Position numbers and translations under genes: made by a program. Source: Takakia lepidozioides (lineage: Eukaryota > Streptophyta > Takakiopsida > Takakiales > Takakiaceae). Taken from it: 64,000 bases of DNA. The DNA lies in contig CM060733.1 in assembly GCA_030704615.1 (NCBI GenBank), positions 9,240,001 through 9,304,000 on the forward strand, in the 5' to 3' direction. A model generated the notes under the pieces. The model searched no databases. It had not been told where the DNA came from and was given only the letters and a program-made list of their open reading frames with translations. This document shows, piece after piece, positions 11,071 through 22,684 of this stretch. Within the stretch, counting starts at the first letter, position 1. Each line of letters starts with the position of its first letter.

Positions 11071-12010
11071 ATTGCAAATGAGAGCTAGGAGAAAATGATA
11101 GGAGCAATGTATCCCTTTTGCAGGTTACATTTGTCTACTGACTCTCAGATATTCATGTTATATGTGAGTGATGACTCCGACCGGATGAGAGCTGATATAG
11201 TTTACAACCAAGCAGTGGTACAATATATGGTATATGGCTGTTTTCTTAAAACTTTTGATGGTGCAAAAATGATTCTAGTACATAGTAAGAGAGTTTCTAA
11301 TTAGGTTCAAGTTCCAAATTTTTATTTTGTAAGGGGGCCTCCTTGCCCACCAAGATAAAATGGAACCCTTACCCTCCTTATATAGTCTTTGGAGGCGGTG
11401 GAGAGCCTTCTAGAAGGGGCCAACCGCTGCTTCTGGAAGGTGGCCCCATCCCATCCATAAAAAGCCCGTGTCTACCTCCCATCGAGACCCCCCTCTTTCT
11501 ACGCGTACCCCCCTACTTCTATGCGTGCAAGTGTGTGCAGCCATTTCCCTCCTCTCCAAGCCTCCCGTCGGCCCTACTGATTGGCTTTTCCCACAATGTG
11601 GGGTTGCCTGACCTTCAACTCTCCCCCCAATTCATCGTGGGTACTAAAGTTATCCATGCGGCTTTGGTGGGCAGTTTGAGCCTATCTGCTAAGTCCAGTA
11701 AACTGGGCACGACTGGAGTAAACTGGGCACGAGAGAGAGAACAAAGTGGCCTGCTTGTGCCAGTTTAGTTGGAAGGTCAACACGATGGGAGCGTGGGCCC
11801 CGTGTCAGGCTCATCCACGCCCGGCGCTAAGGAAGACGGGATCAAACACATTTGGGCTGGTTTTTCTGCTATTTTGAGTTTGCCCTCTCTTTATCTCGCT
11901 TGTACTTTGTGGGCCCGCTTCCACCCTCAGTACCCTGTCTTTTGACCAAACTGGCCGAACTCACCATGCATCCCTCGACTTAACGGATGACAAAACAGAT
12001 AACTTTACTG
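11071..12010. other. No gene recognised
   Basis: Plus-strand frames at 11095-11304 and 11343-11768 are open, but composition is proline/serine-rich from C-rich DNA and no family is visible. This may include promoter sequence of the BTB gene that follows. Confidence 0.4.
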
Positions 12011-12188
12011 TATGGTGATGTCTGGCCCGGTTGCAGGAGAGGGGTCTTCTGCGCGTCTTTCGGTACTCTTTCGGTACTCTATTTGGACGATGTCGGAAAT
12101 ACCTAAAGTAAGCTTCCGCCACAAACAATATTTCCATACGGAAGGCTGCAATATCACGCTGCTGTTAGTCATTTTCACTAACCTACAG

Positions 12189-14148
12189 ATGGTGAATGGT
12201 GCGTACGTAGGACGCTGATTATCTCGAAATGTGAGGTGGTGGATGCACCTCTGTTGGACGTAAATCCTGGCATCAGCATGGAGGAACATGGTGCCAAGCT
12301 GTGAGTGCCACCTTTTGCTTGTATTACCGCCCTTCAACTCTCACTGATACCATTGACAGTCTTCTATTGTCTTCCGCACGGTAGACTTCACTGCTCAAGA
12401 TGTTAGCTATTTTAATCTTCAGCAGCTGGACATCGGTCGTTTCTGATCACGCCTTTAGCACTTGCTTCTTTATCATAGTTGATGCACATGACGGAGATTC
12501 GCGTCTCACAGCTCTCTCGTTTGAGATGAAAAGATCGCAGGTGAGGCAGTCATTTCTGACAACATGGGATCGAGACTCGATGCGACCACCCCACACAGAC
12601 GTCATTTTGAGGTCCAGAGATTTTGGAGAGGTCCATGGACACACAGCTGTTTTGGTATTCCTTACTCAATTGTTTCGACATTTGCACATAATACTAGATA
12701 ATGTACATGTTGCTACGATGTATGGTAGGTCACACTAACATCCATGGACTAGAGAGATCTGCGTATATACATGTGTGTGTATTAGTATACCGAACAGTGA
12801 TCAGCGTTTGGCGAGGACAAAATTATGAATGCATAGCCTGTGACCAACGATGTCGACCAATCCAGGTCCTAGCAAGGGAGTTTCGTTGATCCCTCCAACA
12901 AAATTTCCCTAAGAATCACCTCACAATCGTTTTAATGCTGTCAATTAGTCACCAAGTATCAGTGATTGTTGGTCTGGTAAGGGTATCAGACCCGAGTATC
13001 AGCGCTGGTATCAACCCTGGTATCAAGGACCAGACCAGCCTGGTCTTAAGTTCTACATACCAGGTCATATACCAGACCCAGGCTGGTATCCGTTTTCTCA
13101 TACCAGCCACAATAACAGTACCCCCAGCCGTCTTCCTCATTTACTCTGGTATTTGTATTATATTAATTTATGTATGTACTTATTTATATATTTTTATGTT
13201 TATTGTATTTGTTTTCACTGGATATTTGGTAAATTTGTAAGTCAAGATGCTTAGGAATGATACCAGAATTGATATCTCACACGAGCTGGTATTGTGGTCA
13301 TGATACTCATACTCATACCAGTATCTGGGAAAAAATACATCCACCATTATATAGACCAGACTTGGTATGAAAGTTTTGTGATGGGGCTGGTACCTGAAGG
13401 ACCAGTCTGGTATGTCCTAAACCTGATACCAGACCAACACTGGAACCTTGGTACAATGTCGATGCATTCAACATCATGCTGGCATAGTTATGAAGTAGCT
13501 GGTCATGTATTGAGTTATGAGTTGCATTTAAGTGCTGCTACCCCTCCACCTAATCATCGTTGTTAAGAATCAGCTCTGACATATGATCACATGACCGTTT
13601 GTTCTCTCTCTCACACTGACAGCTACATGCTAATATCTTCCTTTGGGTCTCTCTTATATATGTGCAATTCATGTTCACAGGTGGGCAAGTCCAAAGTGTT
13701 CAAGGCTATGTTTCTTCATAACATGGAAGAATCATCCACAAGAATAGTGAAAATGGATATGGAGCATTTGGCCGTTAAAGCATTTGTAAGCTTTTTTTAC
13801 ACAGGTTATGTGGAAGCTGACATCATGCGTGAACACGTGTTTGAGCTCCTGCAAGCTGCAGACATGTATGAGCTTAGTTTGCTGAAATCTGAGTGTGTAA
13901 ATGCGCTGAAGTCGAACATCCCTGCTCACCTCGTCTTTGAAACCTATGTCATGGGGAACCTATACAATGCCGAGGAACTCAAGCAAGCTGTGATTGAATA
14001 TCTGGCCACTCATGTGCCTGATTTGTCTGAAGTTGTTGGTTTTGACACTTTTCTTCGAGAGCACCCAGATATACTGGCAAATCTGACTGTTGCAGTTATC
14101 AGAGAGCTGAATCGAGAAAAGCTATGGATCAGTTTCATAGATCTGTGA
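12189..14148 (+). CDS. BTB/POZ domain protein (5' end unresolved)
   Basis: This is a spliced gene for a BTB/POZ protein, a fold that commonly links substrates to CUL3 ubiquitin ligases or makes homodimers. Supported exons are 12479-12654 and 13681-14148; 12189-12300 joins in phase upstream (donor GTGAGT, acceptor ATAG) but is less certain. The first BTB strand region, PPHTDVILRSRDFGEVHGHT, ends exactly before the intron at AVL; the last exon resumes with VGKSKVFKAMF and includes the BTB core (FVSFFYTGYVEADIMREHVF, LLQAADMYELSLLKSECV) and a BACK-like tail ending at TGA 14146-14148. The intron interrupts the BTB at the same place as in the minus-strand neighbour, so the two are paralogous. The 1026 bp intron contains a hAT-type MITE. 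The true start codon and any further 5' exons could not be fixed. Confidence 0.75.
12960..13442. mobile_element. hAT-type MITE, copy 1 (inside BTB intron)
   Basis: A 483 bp segment starts CAGTG...GTTGGTCTGGTA and ends with the complement TACCAGACCAACACTG. It shares termini with the element at 21979-22372. Its interior is filled with direct and inverted GGTAT/ATACC motifs. CAGTG ends suggest hAT. No matching 8 bp duplication is visible for this copy, and the left end carries three extra bases. Confidence 0.6.
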
Positions 14149-15130
14149 TCCACCTTTTCTGCAATAGGCCTGATAGAAGAAAAGAAACATCAGACTTCAC
14201 GGCGGAACTGTCAGAAACAGTTAAATGGTGTGATTAAGAAAATCAAGGACTACGAGAATCAACAATTGTCAGCATCAATTTTCAATTTTCATAACTGAAT
14301 TTGCATCTTTGGGGACACTTTACCTTGTTTGCATGTAATTACTTCCCTCTCCTTTGTCAGTGCAAGAGGTTGCCTTCCAAGTGGCCGGTTGGTTCGAAGT
14401 TCAAAGCCCAATACATATTTAATGTAGTCTATAATAACCCATCCAATTATAAAGTAGGGGTTCACCAGGTTCACAATGGAGTTCTACAAGGGGAAGCTAT
14501 GCCCCAACAATTGTGGGCTCTGGCATAACTGCACTGCCAAACAGAAGACTCTAGTACTTCCTCCCCAAGAGACCATCCATTGCACTTTCCATGGTTTGCC
14601 CCACAAGACCTCTCAACTATGATACACATAGATAACAGAATTTCTTGTAAGTTACTGAATTGTTTTCAACATCACAAACTTATCCAGCCATCTGTTGAAG
14701 AACACAGCAAATTATAAATAAGGCTCACCGATTCACTTCTCATAGAGAGATGCACAAATTGAATGGCCACAGCCAACAGACAAAGGGAATCCCCACGGGT
14801 TCATGCCCTCTCTGCTGAAATTTGGTTGGTATTAGAATATTTCTTTCAAGTGTCAATGTCCCTGTGAAGTACATAGAGATGCATCTTCCTGGCAGCTCTA
14901 CGTGGTATAAATACATTTGCTAAGGCCAAGAAAAGATCCTCCAGTACAGAAGCTCCAGATCAAAACAGCAGTCATCAATCAAAGCCAAGCAGGCCACAGA
15001 CAAACCAGTGACAGCATCAACAATATTTTTGAAAATCTGCTTTGATTTTGTAAAGACCCGGCCACACGACCACAAGCCCATGATGTGGAAGTCCTTGGTG
15101 AAAAATTGAACACGATGACATTAGTCCTTG
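14149..15130. other. Intergenic space between convergent BTB genes
   Basis: About 1 kb between the two stop codons, expected to hold both 3' UTRs and polyadenylation signals. I saw no further gene. Confidence 0.5.
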
Positions 15131-18100
15131 TCAGCTAACTCTCCTCCTCTTGACAGCAGCAGCTTCAGCCTCTTTATCCTCACCCCCGCCATCGGCATCC
15201 ACATCTGCCTCTAATGTTGACAAGGTTAGAAAGTTGAAGTTGAAAGTCAACAGTCTCATTGAATGCATGACATTTAACGAAAGTTAGCAAACATAGTGTT
15301 TAGTATTGAATAATTACTGTTCATGTTCGTACGATCAACATAGAGCCCACCCGCAAGGGCGTATTTACGCTGATTTCAGTCAGCGTCACATCTGTATCTC
15401 TCTCTTATGATCATAACAATGGGGCCTGGATAGGTGCAGATTTGCTGCCAGGTGGTCTCTCAAAAATATCTTATCAATATACACACCTACTGATTGAAGC
15501 CACACAGCTGCATCAAGGCACCCTCTTGCACACTTACCCAAGGTGTGTTCAGATAGTTTCTTGCGCTTCAGCCGTTTCACAACCCCGTCATAGAGTTCCA
15601 TTACTGCCTCAGGACACTTTTTTGAGAAGGTGTCATATCCTTCAAGTGCTGAAACATCATCAATTTGTGTTGCAGCATAATCAATCACTCCATCTTTCAC
15701 AATGTCAGAGTTGTGTCTCCAGCCCACAACATAGGTAAGTAGCACCTTGCTCGGATTTAGGGACTTGAGTATTTCTTCCTCGCAGAGTGACTTTAATGCT
15801 TTCACCCCATACTTGTCTGCAGCTTGCAAGAGCTCAACTAAGTGACTTCTCAATGTGCGCTGGTTCACATTGGCTCGGTAAAAGAAGAGCACAAATGCGT
15901 CCAGTGCTGTGTAACCCATATCCATCTTCATGGTGTCAGATTCCGGCATTGGAATACCAAACAAGGCCTTGAATACTTCTGACTGGCTGACCTGTTAACC
16001 CTCCAACAACCATTCAAATAAGTGAGACGACACTAACCTTTTGAAACAGTCAGACCACGTCAATGACAAGTCCTATCCACAAAAGAACTCGACAAAGAAT
16101 CAGTGTAAGAATACATCATCTTCTAGAGTACATGGCAACCATTGATGTCAACAGACGACCTCTATGAGTGAAGACTCACAAAAACCACTTCAGCAGTACA
16201 TTTTGGCTTGCTCTCAGCTGAACCTTTGCATGAGGACAGTTTTAGACAGGAACCCACACAAGCCCATGTTGGCAAAGGACTAGGTGGTGAAAATTTTACT
16301 CTACCATGCAATCCACCAAGACCATGTCCTTCTACAATACTTACACAATGTACATGAAATCACCAATCAGCCACCTACTATCACATATCTATTAGGAAAG
16401 ATGACCAGTAACCGCCTTCCAAAGAAATTCAAACCCAAGGTCCAAAGACATTGGCTTCCGTCATGACAACTCGGATAATTCGTGAAATTGACGAAAATGG
16501 CCAACTCACAAATAAGAGAAGCCAGATTTTTTCCACGAAACAAGATGCCCTCCAGACAGAGATGGACCTGACACAAAGAGTCAAAGACCAGTTGATTCGC
16601 TTGAGGATGTATATAGCCTGGCTCCCTCCACAGTGGCAACACTTACCAAGACAGCTTTATGGGCGTAGACCTTGCGCCCCTCTGTTGACTCAAAAATGAT
16701 ATCCGTATATGGTGGCGGCAAATTGTCGGGATCCTTGTTACTCTCAAATTCCTTGCCTTGCAACTTGCGCTCAATGCTGGCAAGCTTCTCCTTCGTTTTC
16801 TCTAGTTCATCTACCAGAGCACGGTGCTGCTCAAATGAATCTTTACAACGCGCATCTTGTTTGCAAGTATCACAGCATATAATCTCTTTGTAGATAGTTG
16901 ACTCTGAACCTTCACACACAATATCTTGACTCCCGCACACTGTGCATAATTCTTGCTTGAATGGTTGTACAGCCAGGGTCTGTATAGTTGCTGTGCCTGA
17001 AGACTAGTAATTGGACAGCTTTTCAGTTGAGGAATGTACAAATATCAGACAGCCACTGACCAAATAACTTCACAAGGTCACCATCAAATACTTCCTTGGA
17101 TCTACTAGAGATCCAATATTATGAAGTCAATAATTACTATGCAGAACCTGAGACACAAGGTCCCCATCAACTACCATCATAGTTCTATATCGATGTCAGA
17201 AATATCACCAAGTTATGTCCTCAATCTTCTCAATTGCATCTTCTAAAAGGTCAGGAGCTCAGCAAATTCAAGAGGATGAGACAACTAAATAGGTATTGAT
17301 CAGAAAAAATGTCCAGGGTAGTTGCATTATCAAGATTCCCCAAACAGTCACATGACCGAGAACAACGCTTCTCCCAAACACCTAATTGACATGAAACTTG
17401 TTTTACCTTTGGCCTTTTGGACAGTTCCATTTCTAGAGCCAATGCCTTAGACCAGTCAATTAATCTCCCTGTAGCTTTGTCTACTTCTCCTGAGACGATT
17501 CGCTGCATTGCTCGTTCACGAATACCATCAAATTCAGCATCATCTCTGTGACAAGCACAAGCATTAGAAGAACACACAAGAAACACACTCCTATAACACA
17601 CCACCAGCATGAATATGCAGCTTTACCCCACCATAAATCCTGCAAACAAATGTACGGTATAAATCGATTGATGAGCAATAACACACCTCAAATATGTTCC
17701 AGCAACTCTAGGGCCTGTGTTAAGCGTATCGGGCTCAATAGGCACTCCTGCATACTGTAACCTGCGTGCCAATAGCACCGTAAATTTCAGAGGGCTTGCG
17801 TGCGAGGCCTGTCATCAAACAACAAACTCAAACTCAATGTGATATGACACAGAGCCTTACCTGCCTAAACCAGTTGTGCGCCCTGTCTTGTTTGTGTAGT
17901 ACTCTCCCCCCAGCCCTGTTTCCTTTGTCATTGTCCTCAACCAACTAGCAAGAGTTCTTACTCCCACGGGTGAGCGAGTGTACCACTGCACACCCAAATC
18001 AAGGAATGAGACCGCGAGGCTGGTATGTTCTTGCAGGAAATATTGACTCTCTGCATGCATGCCTATGATCAAAGAATACTCCATTGTAAATGATTCGTTC

Positions 18101-19773
18101 TGTTGATGTACAGATGCTCGAATCATAAGTTGAATTTCTAAACAACTCGCTCACCACGGACAATTTCAAGAACAAAACAGATAATGCATCAAATAGTCAT
18201 ATCAATATACCACAGTTCTCGAGGTTGGGTTCTTGATGTCTGTAAGAAATAACGGATGTGGCGGCGGTTCATCTTCTGCCCACTTCGGTTTGTGCTCTAT
18301 CAAGGTTTTGTACGTTACGACAACATCCTCAACATAGCATGTGACAGGGCGGGTGTACTTCTCTGCTTGGGCATGTTGAAGATCAGACTTCCAACTTTTG
18401 TATTGTTTCTCAAATCTGATAGCAAGAGCACATACTTCATTAAAGGCAAACAGATCACAATTCCCAATAGATCTGACTAAAGCCAAAAAGGTAACAGCAT
18501 CCTATAATCTAATTATTGGTACCTGATTGTCAAAGTAACAATGACCCAAGTACCTGGATCCAAACCATCATCTGCACCTACCCAGTAACAACAGTTTAGT
18601 ATTAGACATCAAAACCAGCCCACCAAAGAGTTTATACCTCAGAAACTCGCCATGTTGGTCTTTTCCCACAGAAAAATCCAGATCGGTGAGTTCATGGAGC
18701 TCAGCAGGACCGCGAATGAAGAAATTTCGTGTTGCAAAATATGCAAATCGCATCGAGCACCCCTTTGCAGTAGTACTCTTATAGCTAGGTAATGCAAGCA
18801 TGGAAGCTTCATCATGAAGCGTCAAGACATCAATGCGTTTTCTTCTCTTTCCCAAACCAAGCCTGCCAGCAGTTGACATGGTTTCAGTTACAGCTACCTG
18901 AGCCTTCTTGAATTTGACATCCGACATGATGTTGAATGGTACCTCAGCAACCCCTGTTTGTGCAACGCGTGCATCTTGGTGAGCACGAATGATTCGACCA
19001 ATAGCCCTCAAGAGACTTCCAGTGCTGTTGAACCATAACACATGCATGTAACACATCAGGACATCCACAATTATCATACAGAGCAAGTGCATACCTGAGT
19101 GCTAGGAAAGAAAAAACAAGCTCATAGGTGGAGGCAACCAACCAAAATACAACAATATCGAGAGGTTCAAATGTACTTACGTTTCAGGAGGATATTCTTT
19201 TCCATTTTGCTTTCGAACTTGGTACAAAAAACTCCCCACCATTTCAGCAAGCTCTTTCATATCTCGGTCACAGAAATCTTCAATGGATTCATTAATGTCT
19301 ATCTTGCAAAGTGAACGCCATGCATCAAATCTGGCGCGAGCCCAGGCCTCTGCACGCTTGCTTCTCGTCCTATCCCTATTGAGAATATTTGGAGACTCCT
19401 CTTCACTGATTCGACGAACACCCTGCCCGAGAGGCTCGGCCTTGCCATCAGACACCATCTGATTACCCTCAGACTCATCGTCGTCAGAAAGGGGAGCATC
19501 ACTATCGCTATTGCCAGGACCTTGGTTATTGATGTCCACCCCTGGTGTGACAGCAGGGCCTTCATCCTCAGATTCCTCCCCGTGATCTTGAGTCAAGACA
19601 AGTGACTGCGGAGGCGGTAATACAGCAGAGGGAAGGTCAGCGTTAACACTCTCAACCTCCAGAGGTTCCGTGCTTGCAGGAGCAACCAGGGATGATGGCA
19701 ATGGAGTTGAACTTAGGCCAAGTGAAAACGTAGGGTCAACATGGGAGCTCAATTCCCCTACAAAATCTGCCAT
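15131..19773 (-). CDS. Crypton-type tyrosine recombinase-like / BTB-POZ fusion protein
   Basis: Nine exons read in phase from ATG (19773) to TGA (15131): 19773-19181, 19024-18638, 18415-18211, 17985-17861, 17761-17687, 17545-17407, 16979-16647, 15991-15538, 15210-15131, giving 796 residues with no internal stop. Residues 1-136 are acidic and Ser/Pro-rich. Residues 137-198 hold the leader seen before Crypton-derived domains (DMKELAEMVGSFLYQVRKQN, YPPE). Residues 199-465 match the DUF3504/Crypton tyrosine-recombinase fold of ZMYM, QRICH1 and KCTD1 relatives: FFIRGPAELHELTDLDF, RPVTCYVEDV, WYTRSPVGVRTLASWL, YTNKTGRTTGLGRLQYAGVP. Of the catalytic set, Arg302, Arg431 and Tyr460 are retained, but the usual His at 428 is Lys and the TGH motif reads TGP, so DNA recombination is unlikely. 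Residues 520-553 carry CTVC and CDTC, a possible zinc site, then a coiled coil (about 566-588) and a BTB/BACK region (about 597-765). The tail is acidic and ends KRRRVS, a possible nuclear signal. The link between the halves is inferred from phase and from the absence of any Met in exon 7. Confidence 0.7.
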
Positions 19774-20087
19774 CTGGCAATTTAAAAGATGCCAATCCAA
19801 CCGAAATCTGCAACGAAGGACCTGCCACAAAAATTCTAGGGAATAAGGGTCGAGATCACGAACAGGTCAAAATAAATTGTAAGAAAAAACTCACGTTCTC
19901 TGCCGAATAGTAAACAACCTAAAGCGTTCAGGATTCTTTGAGACACAACAAAAAACACATCTTACCAAATCAAACAGGCCATGGCTGAAGCGCTAATATC
20001 TTGAAGTGCAATCGCCGCATGATCTGGAAACGCATTGTGGAGAAAAACACGCTCCCTGATTCCTCCAGCACAATCCCTCCAAAAGCC

Positions 20088-20356
20088 TCAATGCAATGTT
20101 TCGCAAGCCCCTCCAGATGCAGATCACAGAACTCTAATCCTCGTAACCTCCCAAAATTCGACACGAAGACCATTCCACACGTAAAAGACCTCGATGAACA
20201 TGCCACACTGCCCGATTCTATGCCAAACTCTGCGAAAATCTCAATGTAATCCCCCCAACCTCTCCAGACGCAGATCACAACACTCTAATCCTCACAACCT
20301 CCCACAATCCGACACCAAGACTATTCCAAGCGTAAAGACCTCGATGCACAGGCCCT
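20088..20356. repeat. Diverged 151 bp tandem duplication
   Basis: The block containing CTCCAGATGCAGATCAC at 20111 recurs as CTCCAGACGCAGATCAC at 20262, and matching continues through GACCTCGATGAACATGCC / GACCTCGATGCACAGGCC. The offset is 151 bp and the copies have diverged. It lies about 0.3-0.6 kb upstream of the Crypton-BTB start codon, in its promoter or 5' leader. Confidence 0.7.
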
Positions 20357-21970
20357 GCCGTGCGTAGAAGACAACAGACGCTGGAATCCAGACCTGGCTA
20401 TGGCCGCTGCTCCCCGGAATGTTGTGTGGCGAGACACCACGGCCCGCCCTGCCTCGGAATCGTCACCGTCGCCCGCCCCTCGCCTGCCCATTTCGCCACC
20501 CTTTCGCCACGGCCTCGCCCGTTTCTTATCGTAATGTTCTCCGTCCTCCCCTCGCTCACCATCCTCCCCAAAACTCAAACCTTCTTCCTTCTCTTTGCTA
20601 CACCAGCCCGAATGTTTTTTTCCTTGGTCTGCCCACTAAATCTGGGCAGTAAGAATAACATTTCAGGGCTTGTTCTCAGGGCGGGCATGTTTGGGCAGTC
20701 CACCTTGTGGGGTGATCTTATTTATAATATGAGCTGAGGCCCCTAACAAATCAAATATTCCTGATGTGTGAAACTTGTCGCTGTTCAACGTCATTTTCCA
20801 CAGTGCATGGAAATCTAAAATAAATTTCTACAAAAAGCAGCAGAATGCTGGATTCCATGTGATGCAATGTCTATTTGGACACATATATTCCCCCCCACCC
20901 CCCACCTCGCTTTCCAAGACAATACTCTGGGCTTATGGATTGGATAACAATCAGTATAAAAGGGGGGCATTATGTGAAATAGAGACGAAGACTGCCCCAG
21001 AGTTTCACGTAGGGGCCCCTACTATTGGCTTAAAGGTGGGGAATGCCCATTTGGCCTACGTTGAACCACATGGCGAGTTGAGCACTATTCACCTAGATGG
21101 TCCACTCACCACGTCACCGGTTGAGCATTCTGCTCATTGAGCGCGTTCCCTACAATGGATAGCAGCTTTCCCCAAATCTGCCACTTGAGCATGGTAGGTT
21201 GGTCAATTCAAAGATAGTGTAATGGCTCAAAATGTTTCAAGTTTAACACCAAATTTTCTAATGAAAACAAAACAACCGCATGGTACATGCTAGCCATGCC
21301 CTTCATCATCTCATAGTAAGGTTCTTGTTCCACATAATGATGTTAGTCTTACAGTCCTGTCAATTTCGGATCAATCTAACCCATAGTTCAATGAGTCTAT
21401 AGCTTTGAATCAGTCTGAGTGCGCGTTCCATGCTTTATTTTCATGCAAAGAATGCAAAGATAAATTCTGTTACTGCTACCCACATGTCACTCATTTTATA
21501 AAATGCCCGTGTGTTTGGTGTCAGTAACTACTATCTACTACCTTCTTCTTTTTAAAACTTGACACAAACAGCAAACTTCAACAAGCAAATATATTTCATC
21601 CAACAGCTGCAATATATTTCATGCAACACCAAATTTGCCTATACTATTTATTTTAACCTCACACAAAAAGCAGCAAACTCTAATTATAAGCAAATATATT
21701 TTGTCCAACTCCAAAATCAATGTATATCCAGAAACAATCATCCAGCGAATTGGTCCCATGAAAAGCTGGTCCCAGACAAGCGGGGAGAGACCATCGCGTC
21801 TTTGCCTAAAGGCAGACCAACAAAATTGTTTTATCGTTCCATATGAAGAACCACTATTTTTCAATTCTTTTCCCCTAGACTTGTTGAGTTGGGGCGAGAT
21901 GAGCACATAGTTGTTTATTTTCTTTGTCCAACTTAGTCGTTGTGTACACACATATGTACTAACTTTATTG
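20357..21970. other. Upstream region of the Crypton-BTB gene; no gene recognised
   Basis: A GC-rich stretch at about 20360-20530 gives open frames on both strands (20321-20578 minus, 20360-20737 plus) of low-complexity Arg/Pro/Gly composition. I read these as promoter/leader DNA rather than genes. The rest is AT-richer and without coding signal, with repeated AAGCAAATATATTT(C/T)(A/G)TCCAAC motifs at about 21580-21720. Confidence 0.4.
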
Positions 21971-22380
21971 GTATGAACCAGTGTTGGTCTGGTATCTTGA
22001 ATTGGAAATACCAGAAGGGTCCTGGTATGAAGTGCTGAATTTTTTTAAGGCAGGTAGGTTTTCCAATAATGCAGCCCCTGATTTTTTCAAGTATGAATCT
22101 GGTATGCATAGAGTGGTTTTAAAAAAAAAATCAATCCGGATATGAGCAATGGTATCTGAATGTCAATAACCTAGAAATATGAACTCGGATATGGTATTAA
22201 GAAAATAATAAAATAAAAATGGTTACTAGTATTCAAATTCAATTTCAATATTGAAATGACCATCTGAACTATTCAAATGGCCATTTGAATATTGTCTCGC
22301 AAATGAAGATCAAAGTGTCATTGTTATAATCAAATAGATACCCGGCGAAACCCAGATACCAGACCAACACTGGTATAAAC
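21971..22380. mobile_element. hAT-type MITE, copy 2
   Basis: A 394 bp element (21979-22372) has perfect terminal inverted repeats CAGTGTTGGTCTGGTATCT / AGATACCAGACCAACACTG. It is flanked by 8 bp direct repeats GTATGAAC (21971-21978) and GTATAAAC (22373-22380), 7 of 8 identical. An 8 bp duplication with CAGTG ends is the hAT signature. No transposase is inside. Confidence 0.8.
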
Positions 22381-22403
22381 CTACGACCATCTTTTTTTCT
22401 ATT

Positions 22404-22684
22404 GAAAAAATGAACAATTTAAAAAACAGTCTAGAGGATGGAATTTCTTTCTTCCGTCCTATCCAATATAGTTTATGCATAATTAGGCCGGGCCCAAAGA
22501 GTCACATAAGGGAACTTTACACATAATTAGACACATCCAAAGAGTCACATAAGGGTCGCTAAAGGTGGATGCCAAAAAAAAATTAGTGTTTTGGGATGTG
22601 TCTAATTATGTGTAAACTATATTGGATAGGACGGAAGAAAAAAAATCCATCCTTTAGACTTTTTTTTAAATTGTTCATTTTTTC
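22404..22684. mobile_element. Foldback MITE with ~80 bp arms
   Basis: Nearly the whole 281 bp is an inverted repeat: GAAAAAATGAACAATTTAAA at 22404 onward pairs with the complement ending at 22684, and TCCTATCCAATATAGTTTA pairs with TAAACTATATTGGATAGGA. The loop contains a direct repeat (AAAGAGTCACATAAGGG twice). A transcript would fold into a long hairpin. Confidence 0.75.

Noticed and set aside
11343-11768. 141-residue plus-strand ORF
   Set aside because: Low-complexity Pro/Ser/Leu translation of C-rich DNA, no family signature and no splice context.
17251-17406. Read-through of Crypton exon 6 to a stop, giving a separate shorter Crypton protein
   Set aside because: The tail after the GTAAAA donor loses coding character, and splicing to exon 7 is in phase. 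It cannot be fully excluded as an alternative transcript.
20321-20737. Overlapping ORFs on both strands upstream of the Crypton-BTB gene
   Set aside because: Both arise from a GC-rich stretch; Arg/Gly/Pro composition and no recognisable domain.
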